Shown in pieces: positions 12,783 to 18,911 of a DNA stretch of 18,911 bases (position 1 is its first letter; the number at the start of each line of letters is the position of its first letter). A model generated the notes under the pieces. It searched no databases, was not told the DNA's origin, and saw nothing but the letters and a program-made list of their open reading frames with translations. The position numbers were made by a program, and so were the translations under genes. Source of the DNA: Aquifex sp964425585 (GTDB lineage Bacteria > Aquificota > Aquificia > Aquificales > Aquificaceae); the NCBI GenBank assembly GCA_964425585.1, contig CAYRMG010000024.1, positions 1-18,911 of the forward strand, read 5' to 3'.

Positions 12783-13969
12783 TACTCTAAAAGTTCTGAA
12801 ATTTTCTTCTCAAGTATCTTCTTGGTTTCTTCCCTTATTATGTCAACAATGCCTATATCAAGAAGAACTTTTTCAAGTTCTTCCCTAAGAACTGATTCAA
12901 GCGTGTCCTTTAGATACTCCTTCACTTCCGCTTTTATCTCGTCCCTGAGGCCGTGAAGGGCTTCGGATATTGCTTCAACCATTATTATCTTTACGAATTT
13001 TTCATCGGAAAGCTTTTCCGATAACTTTTGTGCAATATTTTCCTCAAGTTGTGGAGCTTGCTGAGAAGGATAAACTTCTTTCTCTTTTTCCTCTTCTTTT
13101 CGTTCCGTTTCCCGTTCTTCAAAGGATAACATAGGTGTTGTTTCTATAAGGCTTTCTTCTTCTTGGAGTTGCAGTTCTTCCTTTACCGTTTCTTTTCGTG
13201 TTTCTGTGTAGAGTTTATCCACCTCTTCCTTTATGAGTTCCGCGGGAACGTCCCTGTTTAGGACGCTTTTATGAGGAAGATTTATTTTTTCAACATCTAT
13301 CGGAAAGAGTTCATCAAGGAGTATCAAAAACGGTTTTTCCCTTATTCCCGGAATTTCGGATAATTCCATAAGGTTTTTCTCCGCTATGGAACCCGATATG
13401 GCGTCAAAAACTATAATGTCCGCGTAAATCCCTTTTTCCTTTACGGCCTTCATATTTTTTACAACTTCCGTTCTGTAGCTGTCTTTTAATGTCTCTTCAA
13501 TGTTATCTGTAAGCCTCTTATCAAAACTTACTATTAAAACAAGGGGTTTTTCTTTATTTTCTTCTCCCTTTTCCGTTTTATCTTCATGTATTTCTTGGAA
13601 AGTTTGTTCCTGATGAGAGGGAATACTTTCCTCTTCCTTTTCAAATATCTTGTTTACTATCTCTTCTGGCGGGGCTTCTCTTGAGATTAGGATTTTTTTA
13701 GGAGGTTTTATATTGTTTACATCCACAGGAAATAGCTCGTCGTAAAGAATTACATACTTCTGGTTTTGGAACTTTTTCTCGTAGAGGTGGTTAATCTCTT
13801 CTTCCGATATAGCTCCGGATATAGCATCAAAGGCGATAACGTCTATATCGGGAGGGGAAAGTGCTATTGCTTCCTCCGCATTTTTTGCGGTATATACTTC
13901 GTATCCTTCAAGGTATACCTTTAAACTATCTACTAAATTCTTATCAAAGGAAACTATCAGAATTTTCAT
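12782..13969 (-). CDS. Tandem pseudo-receiver protein with a helical C-terminal tail
   Basis: A 395-residue soluble protein built from two related copies of a CheY-like domain (1-109 and 142-253). Shared marks are IVSFDK (6-10 and 146-151), FDAISG followed by xI (47-54 and 188-195), DELFP then xDV (77-84 and 219-226), and PxK then xxxR (90-97, 232-239). The putative phosphoacceptor Asp (48, 189) is kept, but the usual acidic pair at strand 1 is reduced to one Asp (9, 150) and the Thr/Ser after strand 4 is Tyr or Leu followed by DELFP, so signalling chemistry is doubtful. A charged linker (254-305) leads to a helical tail (about 308-395). A good SD (AGGAGGGT) precedes ATG 13969. It lies 13 nt after a two-TM protein gene. 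Function unknown; a scaffold or adaptor role is inferred from architecture. Confidence 0.7.
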   Translation of the reverse strand: MKILIVSFDKNLVDSLKVYLEGYEVYTAKNAEEAIALSPPDIDVIAFDAISGAISEEEINHLYEKKFQNQKYVILYDELFPVDVNNIKPPKKILISREAPPEEIVNKIFEKEEESIPSHQEQTFQEIHEDKTEKGEENKEKPLVLIVSFDKRLTDNIEETLKDSYRTEVVKNMKAVKEKGIYADIIVFDAISGSIAEKNLMELSEIPGIREKPFLILLDELFPIDVEKINLPHKSVLNRDVPAELIKEEVDKLYTETRKETVKEELQLQEEESLIETTPMLSFEERETERKEEEKEKEVYPSQQAPQLEENIAQKLSEKLSDEKFVKIIMVEAISEALHGLRDEIKAEVKEYLKDTLESVLREELEKVLLDIGIVDIIREETKKILEKKISELLE

Positions 13970-13982
13970 TTAAAAACCCTCC

Positions 13983-14591
13983 TTATTTATTTTCTATCTC
14001 GTCTATCAGTTCATCAACAATTTTTTTGGCCTTTTCAACGCTTTCCCCTTTCAGAATCTTTTCGGTGTGGAATAAGAGCTTTATCGCTTTTAACTTTTTA
14101 AGTAATTCATCCTTGTTGAAGTCTATTCCCCGCTTTTCAACCTTTTTAATTATCCTAACCTCCCTCAACTCGGAAACGGTCAAGTAGAAAAAGCTTACGT
14201 ATATTATAAATATAAAAGCAAGTAATCCACCGAATACGGGTTTAGAGACAAGGAAAATCATAAACTCATCAAGCGAAGGTTTTTTTACGTAAACTTCTAC
14301 GCTGTTGTTTTCAATCCTTCTCACCGCTACATCGTATTTGGACAGGTCAACGGGTTTTAATGTATTCGCCGTTCTCATTATTTTCCCGTCCTTGTTTATT
14401 TTTACTGCAAGAAGTTCGGGATATGGAAGATAGACTATGCTCTGTCGGGGTATGGCTATCAGTAAAGCGGATATATCCTCGCTGATTTTTTTGTTTCTTT
14501 CATCTACAAAAGCGGAATAGGATATGTAAAAAGATGCCATCGTAAACAGAACCAGGAGAATCCAGACCAATAAAAGGATTATTCTTTTCAT
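13983..14591 (-). CDS. Two-TM membrane protein with sensor-like topology
   Basis: A 202-residue protein that I do not recognise by family. TM1 is about residues 4-27 and TM2 about 112-139; between them lies an ~84-residue predicted extracytoplasmic domain with beta strands (LLAVKINKDGKIM, SVEVYVKK), followed by a ~60-residue charged helical cytoplasmic tail. This is the layout of the input half of a sensor kinase or chemoreceptor, but there is no HAMP, HisKA or ATPase domain. ATG 14591 has a strong SD (GGGAGGAGG) and overlaps the pmbA stop (TGATG-type). It sits directly upstream of the pseudo-receiver gene, suggesting they function together; this is inference from order only. Confidence 0.65.
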   Translation of the reverse strand: MKRIILLLVWILLVLFTMASFYISYSAFVDERNKKISEDISALLIAIPRQSIVYLPYPELLAVKINKDGKIMRTANTLKPVDLSKYDVAVRRIENNSVEVYVKKPSLDEFMIFLVSKPVFGGLLAFIFIIYVSFFYLTVSELREVRIIKKVEKRGIDFNKDELLKKLKAIKLLFHTEKILKGESVEKAKKIVDELIDEIENK

Positions 14592-15916
14592 CAGCCTCCT
14601 CCCAGTGTTAGCTCTTTCACGAGGACGGAAGGTGAACCTATGCTCCCGTAAAACCTGATATCGTTCCCGACACCTTCAACATTTTTAAACAGCTCAAGTA
14701 TATTCCCCGCCACCGTAATGCCCCTTACACTTTTTTCTTTCTTTCCTTTTTTAAATAGAACGCCCGAGCACCCTAGGGAGAAATCCCCCGATATCGGGTC
14801 AACGGTATGGAGTCCCATAACTTCAAGTATTAAGAAAACCTCATCATAGGATGATAAAAGCTCTTCAAGGCTTTTGTCTCCTTTTTCAAGGAAGAAGTTT
14901 GTAGTTCCCGAAGAGGGAAGTTCCTTGTAGCTGTTTCTTACAGAGTTTCCGGTAGGCTTTTCCCCCGATTTTCTCGCTGTATATAAGCTGTGCAAAAATC
15001 CTTTAAAAACACCCTTTTCTATAACATACTTTCTTGATGTGGGTATGCCCTCCATGTCGTAAGGAACTGTAGCAAATCCCTCGCTGAGTGTTCCGTCATC
15101 CACAATCGTTATCCTTTCGTTTGCAACCTTTTGTCCCGTTTTTCCTTTAAGCAGGGTTTTTCCTTTTACGTAATAATCTCCCAGAAACATAGGACTGAAC
15201 GCTTCAAGAAGCATTGCAAAGGAATCCCTGAAAAATACCACGGGTATACTTCTCGTCTCAAAGGAAGAGGGTTTAAGTAGGTTTACGGTTTTGAAGACGG
15301 CATCTTTTACCATATCTTTCCAGTCAAGATTTTTTAATCTTCTTGAGGCACGAAACTCCCAAGCTATGGCACTGTCTCCTTCCTCCGTTCCGAGGGTTGA
15401 TATCATAGCCGAGTAGGACGTTCCTCTATAGGAGAACTCAACTCCGTAGGAGTTCTTCATAAATACTTCAAACTCAACCTCCGTAAGCGTTGATTTCCTG
15501 ACGCCTACTATTCTCTTATCTATCTCCTTTGCGTATTTTTCCATAAGGATGGGTATCTCCGTTTTTTCCTCAAGGGGCACTTTTAGACCGTCTTCATCAT
15601 AAACGGATTCCGCTTCACTCCTTTCCAACTTTTCCACAAATGCGTTTCCTTCATCGGGCTCCTGAATATCACACATCTCCGTAGCTTTTTGAACCGCATC
15701 TTTTATCTCATCTTCTCCTATGTAAGAGGTATATGCAAAACCGAGCCTTTTTTCTTTAAGAACTCTTATACCGAGCCCTCCTTCTTCTGCGGAGGATATG
15801 TTTTCAACTTCTTCGTTTGAAACCTCTATCTTTATCTTCTTTTTTCTCTCAAAGAAAAGCTCAAACTCATAACCCGGCTTTATATATTTCTTTACGAGAT
15901 TTTCTATGTTTTCCAT
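14591..15916 (-). CDS. pmbA: TldE/PmbA subunit of the TldD/TldE metalloprotease family
   Basis: A 441-residue member of the TldD/PmbA family, which in other bacteria works as a TldD-TldE heterodimer that degrades or matures peptides. The N-terminal domain (about 1-110) has the family LFFERKKKIKIEVSN segment and EGGLGIRVLKEKRLGFAYTS. The C-terminal domain has GIPTSRKYVIEKGVFKGFL (290-308) and the diagnostic MGLHTVDPISGDFSLGCSG (367-385). The zinc motif HExxxH of TldD is absent, so this is the non-metal TldE/PmbA partner; no TldD gene lies in the window. The ATG at 15916 is 15 nt after the secA stop, with no SD, but TAAAAT ends 7 nt upstream, so a separate promoter is possible in addition to secA readthrough. 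Confidence 0.9.
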   Translation of the reverse strand: MENIENLVKKYIKPGYEFELFFERKKKIKIEVSNEEVENISSAEEGGLGIRVLKEKRLGFAYTSYIGEDEIKDAVQKATEMCDIQEPDEGNAFVEKLERSEAESVYDEDGLKVPLEEKTEIPILMEKYAKEIDKRIVGVRKSTLTEVEFEVFMKNSYGVEFSYRGTSYSAMISTLGTEEGDSAIAWEFRASRRLKNLDWKDMVKDAVFKTVNLLKPSSFETRSIPVVFFRDSFAMLLEAFSPMFLGDYYVKGKTLLKGKTGQKVANERITIVDDGTLSEGFATVPYDMEGIPTSRKYVIEKGVFKGFLHSLYTARKSGEKPTGNSVRNSYKELPSSGTTNFFLEKGDKSLEELLSSYDEVFLILEVMGLHTVDPISGDFSLGCSGVLFKKGKKEKSVRGITVAGNILELFKNVEGVGNDIRFYGSIGSPSVLVKELTLGGG

Positions 15917-15923
15917 AAAAAGA

Positions 15924-15929
15924 ATTTTA
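15924..15929 (-). promoter_or_regulatory. Possible internal -10 element before pmbA
   Basis: TAAAAT on the minus strand ends 7 nt before the pmbA ATG, between the secA stop and the start codon. There is no SD and no visible -35. Weak evidence, listed because it repeats the pattern at other starts. Confidence 0.2.
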
Positions 15930-15931
15930 GC

Positions 15932-18886
15932 TTAGGCTTGACCTTTCTTCCTCATTTTTGCCTTTCGTTTACGTAATCTTTCTTCCTGTAGGCGCTCTTT
16001 TAGAGTTTTAGGTCTCGGTTTCTTATCGCTTTTATTCTGAACTCCGCTAAAGGTTGCTTCCTTCAGCAGTTCTTCGTGTTTCTTTTCTTCTTCCTTTTCT
16101 ACTTCTTGAACTTCTTCCGCGGAAGCTATTTGAACGTTAAAGAGGGTATTCAGGGTTTGGAACTTCACCCTGTCCATCATATCCTCAAAGAGCTCGTAAG
16201 CTTCCCTTTTATACTCAATTATCGGGTCTTTTCCCGCATACCCTCTGAGGTATATACCTTCCCTTAGTTTATCAAGGGTGTGGAGGTGCTCCCTCCATGC
16301 ATTGTCCAGTATGTTGAGGAGTATAACCCTTTCAAGCTCTCTCATAGCTTCTTGGCTTCCTATTTCCTTTTCCTTTTCTTCGTAAATTTTTAGTAGCTCT
16401 TCATAGAGCTTATCTATCAGTTCCTCTTTATCCCTTACTTGGGGAAGTTCTACGTCTCTTCCGGTAAGTTCTTTTAAGAAGTTTTTCAAGGGTTCGGTAT
16501 CCCACAGTTCGGGATCGTCTTCCGGAAGAAGTTCATGAACTCTCCTTTCAAGGATTTCCCTTAAGAACTCCTTTATCTTCTCTTTTAAGTTTTCACCTTC
16601 AAGGATACTCCTTCTTAGGGTATATACAACATCCCTTTGGGTATTCATAACGCTGTCAAACTCGTAAAGTCTTTTCCTTATCTGGAAGTTTTGAGCTTCT
16701 ACCCTTTTTTGGGCGTTTTCAAGTGCCTTTGACACCATTCTGCTTTCTATGGGCTCACCTCTTTCTATCTTCATCATATCCATTAACTTGCTTACTCTAT
16801 CCCCTCCGAAAAGTCTGAGAAGGTCATCCTCAAGGGAGAGTATAAACCTGCTTTCTCCCGGGTCTCCTTGCCTTCCCGCCCTACCCCTCAGCTGGTTATC
16901 TATTCTTCTTGATTCGTGGCGCTCTGTTCCTATTACGAGAAGCCCTCCGAGTCTCCTTACCTCTTCCTTTTCCCTTTCCGTTATCTTATACGCCTCTTCA
17001 AGGGCTTTTTTGAATTCCTCTTCCGTGGCCTCTTCGGGATTTAACCCTTTTTCTTTCAGCATTTGTTTTGCTAAGTATTCGGGATTTCCTCCGAGAAGTA
17101 TGTCCGTTCCCCTTCCCGCCATATTTGTGGCTATTGTTACCGCCCCTATTCTTCCCGCTTGAGCTATAATTTCCGCTTCTCTTTCGTGGTGCTTTGCATT
17201 TAAGACGTTATGGGGAATACCCTTCTTGAGAATTTCTTTTATCCTCTTTTCCACCTCTTCAAGGGGAATGTTTAACCTCTTTGCGGTCTCCTCAAGTCTC
17301 TTCCTGAAGGTTTTTCTGTTTGCTATTTCTTTGAGAAGCTTTTTATTCCTGAGGAGTGATGAAAGTTTTTCGTTGTCCTCTATTGAAACGGTGCCGACAA
17401 GAACGGGTCTACCGAATACGTGATTAAGGAATACCTCCTCAACAACCCTTTCCCATTTTTCTTCCTTTGTTTTGTAAACAAGGTCGGGGAGGTCTTTCCT
17501 TATCATCGGTTTGTGGGTGGGTATTACAACCACATCAAGCCCGTATATTTCTTTAAACTCAAGGGCTTCGGTCTCCGCCGTTCCGGTCATTCCCGCAAGT
17601 TTTTTATAAAGCTTGAAGTAGTTCTGGAAGGTTATTGAGGCAAGTGTTTGGTTTTCTTCTTTTACCTCAACACCTTCCTTTACCTCTATAGCCTGGTGAA
17701 GACCGTCGGACCATCTCCTTCCCGGAAGCACCCTTCCCGTAAACTCGTCAACTATTAGAACTTCCCCGTCTCTTACTATGTAATGGACATCCTTTTTAAA
17801 TAGATAATGTGCCCTTATGGATTGAAGTATGGCGTGAAGGAGGTCTATATGCTTTAAATCGTATAGGTTGTCAATATTCAACATCTCTTCAACTTTCTTT
17901 ATTCCCTTTTCCGTCAAGTTAACGGTTCTGTTCTTTTCATCAACCGTAAAGTCTTCGTCTTTCTTGAGCTGTCTTACTACCCTATCCGCTACGTAATATA
18001 TTTCCGAATCCATTTGGGAGGGGCCGGATATTATGAGGGGCGTTCTCGCTTCGTCTATGAGTATAGAGTCAACTTCGTCAACTATAGCGTAATTATGTCC
18101 TTTTACCTGAACAATTTCCTCCTTTGAAAAAGCCAGATTGTCCCTCAAGTAATCAAAACCGAACTCGTTATTCGTTCCGTAGGTTATGTGTGCCTCATAT
18201 GCTTTTCTTCTGTGGTCAACTTCTTTGAGCACGGTGAGGTATGCCTTTTTTGCATCTATGTTTACCTTTTCCGAGGGAAGTATCTCCTCAAAAAAACCTT
18301 TCGGCCAAACCCTTAAGTCTTCTTCTATAGCTTCTTTTACCCTTTCGGGCTCCGCCCACTCAACAAGGTATGTTTTTCCGTCCGAGTTTATCACACCCAC
18401 GTCAAGACCGAGGAATTTGTATATGGGACCCATCCATTGAGCGTCTCTCCTCGCAAGGTAATCGTTGACCGTGACAACGTGAACCCCTTCATCCGTCATT
18501 CCGTTTACCGCAGCAGGGGAAGTGGCAACGAGCGTTTTACCCTCACCCGTTTTCATTTCCGCTATTTTCCCCTCGTGAAGGACAAAGCCTCCTATGAGCT
18601 GAACATCAAAATGCCTGAGTCCCAACGTTCTCTTTGCGGCTTCTCTGACAAGTGCGAACCCCTTTATTACCTCTTCCGTTATTTCACCTTCTATTACCTT
18701 GCGCTTTAGCTCTTCATCAAGTCTTATCTTGTCATGAAGTTCCTGAGCTTCAAGAACTATTTCCTTGTTAGTAAGTGCATCAAGTTCTTTTTCAAGCTCG
18801 TTAACTCTCTGGACAAACTTTTTTAACCTCTTTACTTCCCTTTCGTTTTTCGTTCCGAAAATCTTCTTAGCTATCCATCCGAGCAT
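15932..18886 (-). CDS. secA: Preprotein translocase ATPase SecA
   Basis: The 984-residue motor that drives unfolded preproteins through SecYEG. NBD1 has Walker A MKTGEGKT (111-118) and Walker B VDEVDS (269-274); the preprotein crosslinking domain spans about 285-390; NBD2 has AGMTGTA (431-437), NMAGRGTDI (588-596) and QLRGRAGRQGD (665-675); the scaffold helix, wing and helical-finger regions follow (about 690-905). Two charged insertions are evident relative to E. coli: about 168-222 before AHITYGTNNEFGFDYLRDN, and about 513-556 before IPHNVLNAKHH. The C-terminus ends in a Lys/Arg-rich stretch without the CxCxSGx8CH/C zinc motif that binds SecB in proteobacteria. The start ATG 18886 matches the usual SecA N-terminus; no SD. 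It is the first gene of a five-gene operon. Confidence 0.98.
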   Translation of the reverse strand: MLGWIAKKIFGTKNEREVKRLKKFVQRVNELEKELDALTNKEIVLEAQELHDKIRLDEELKRKVIEGEITEEVIKGFALVREAAKRTLGLRHFDVQLIGGFVLHEGKIAEMKTGEGKTLVATSPAAVNGMTDEGVHVVTVNDYLARRDAQWMGPIYKFLGLDVGVINSDGKTYLVEWAEPERVKEAIEEDLRVWPKGFFEEILPSEKVNIDAKKAYLTVLKEVDHRRKAYEAHITYGTNNEFGFDYLRDNLAFSKEEIVQVKGHNYAIVDEVDSILIDEARTPLIISGPSQMDSEIYYVADRVVRQLKKDEDFTVDEKNRTVNLTEKGIKKVEEMLNIDNLYDLKHIDLLHAILQSIRAHYLFKKDVHYIVRDGEVLIVDEFTGRVLPGRRWSDGLHQAIEVKEGVEVKEENQTLASITFQNYFKLYKKLAGMTGTAETEALEFKEIYGLDVVVIPTHKPMIRKDLPDLVYKTKEEKWERVVEEVFLNHVFGRPVLVGTVSIEDNEKLSSLLRNKKLLKEIANRKTFRKRLEETAKRLNIPLEEVEKRIKEILKKGIPHNVLNAKHHEREAEIIAQAGRIGAVTIATNMAGRGTDILLGGNPEYLAKQMLKEKGLNPEEATEEEFKKALEEAYKITEREKEEVRRLGGLLVIGTERHESRRIDNQLRGRAGRQGDPGESRFILSLEDDLLRLFGGDRVSKLMDMMKIERGEPIESRMVSKALENAQKRVEAQNFQIRKRLYEFDSVMNTQRDVVYTLRRSILEGENLKEKIKEFLREILERRVHELLPEDDPELWDTEPLKNFLKELTGRDVELPQVRDKEELIDKLYEELLKIYEEKEKEIGSQEAMRELERVILLNILDNAWREHLHTLDKLREGIYLRGYAGKDPIIEYKREAYELFEDMMDRVKFQTLNTLFNVQIASAEEVQEVEKEEEKKHEELLKEATFSGVQNKSDKKPRPKTLKERLQEERLRKRKAKMRKKGQA

Positions 18887-18895
18887 CTTAAAATT

Positions 18896-18901
18896 AATAT
18901 A
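18896..18901 (-). promoter_or_regulatory. Putative -10 element of the secA operon
   Basis: TATATT on the minus strand (18901-18896) ends 9 nt before the secA ATG. The -35 would lie at or beyond the window edge and cannot be judged. No SD and no room for a SecM-like leader within the 25 visible bases. Confidence 0.35.
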
Positions 18902-18911
18902 ATTTATTCTT

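Noticed and set aside
12782..13969. Standard response regulator
   Set aside because: No DNA-binding or enzymatic output domain and both receiver copies have altered active-site residues.
14591..15916. Calling the secA neighbour TldD
   Set aside because: The HExxxH zinc motif is missing and the GLHTVDPISGDFSLGCSG signature is that of TldE/PmbA.
1..18911. CRISPR array, IS element, tRNA or riboswitch
   Set aside because: No direct-repeat/spacer array, transposase, tRNA fold or riboswitch-sized untranslated leader was seen; the largest intergenic gap is about 110 bp.

Overview
The window looks like chromosomal DNA of a hyperthermophilic Aquificales bacterium, most probably Aquifex aeolicus or a close relative. 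The reasons are Lys/Glu-rich and Gln-poor proteins, a SecA of 984 residues with large charged insertions and no C-terminal zinc motif, and extremely compact gene packing. The species name is inferred from recognition of the proteins, not from a search. No mobile element, CRISPR array, tRNA or prophage gene was seen. No stretch over 300 bases lacks a gene; the longest gap is about 110 bp.

Layout. (1) Bases 1-1990, + strand: the 3' end of a 5S rRNA, then murF 23 nt later, then a PilZ-domain protein overlapping murF. (2) 5474 to 1973, - strand: hemL, a multi-pass lysylphosphatidylglycerol-synthase-like membrane protein and lnt, all touching or overlapping. (3) 5585-5965, +: a single DsrE-family gene with the strongest ribosome binding site in the window. 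(4) 6042-7624, +: a LysR regulator translationally coupled to a HAD phosphatase. (5) 7775-7590, -: a small UPF0434/Trm112-like zinc-ribbon protein. (6) 7800-8216, +: a low-molecular-weight phosphatase homologue whose nucleophilic Cys is Ser. (7) 10795-8208, -: a 68-residue unknown, a DUF167 protein and ligA. (8) 10819-11930, +: a thioredoxin-fold lipoprotein and a phosphoglycolate-phosphatase-type HAD enzyme. (9) 18886-11907, -: secA, pmbA/tldE, a two-TM membrane protein, a protein with two degenerate receiver repeats, and rsmH.

Functionally this is mostly housekeeping: wall precursor synthesis, lipoprotein acylation, tetrapyrrole synthesis, DNA ligation, 16S rRNA methylation and protein export. 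The least understood parts are the duplicated pseudo-receiver protein with its two-TM partner (12782-14591), the Ser-for-Cys phosphatase homologue (7800-8216) and the PilZ protein.

Two architectural patterns recur. All four convergent gene pairs overlap at their 3' ends (18, 35, 9 and 24 nt), leaving no room for intrinsic terminators. Most genes that begin a transcription unit lack a Shine-Dalgarno sequence but carry a -10-like hexamer ending 6-9 nt before the start codon, which suggests leaderless mRNAs. Genes inside operons more often have clear ribosome binding sites.
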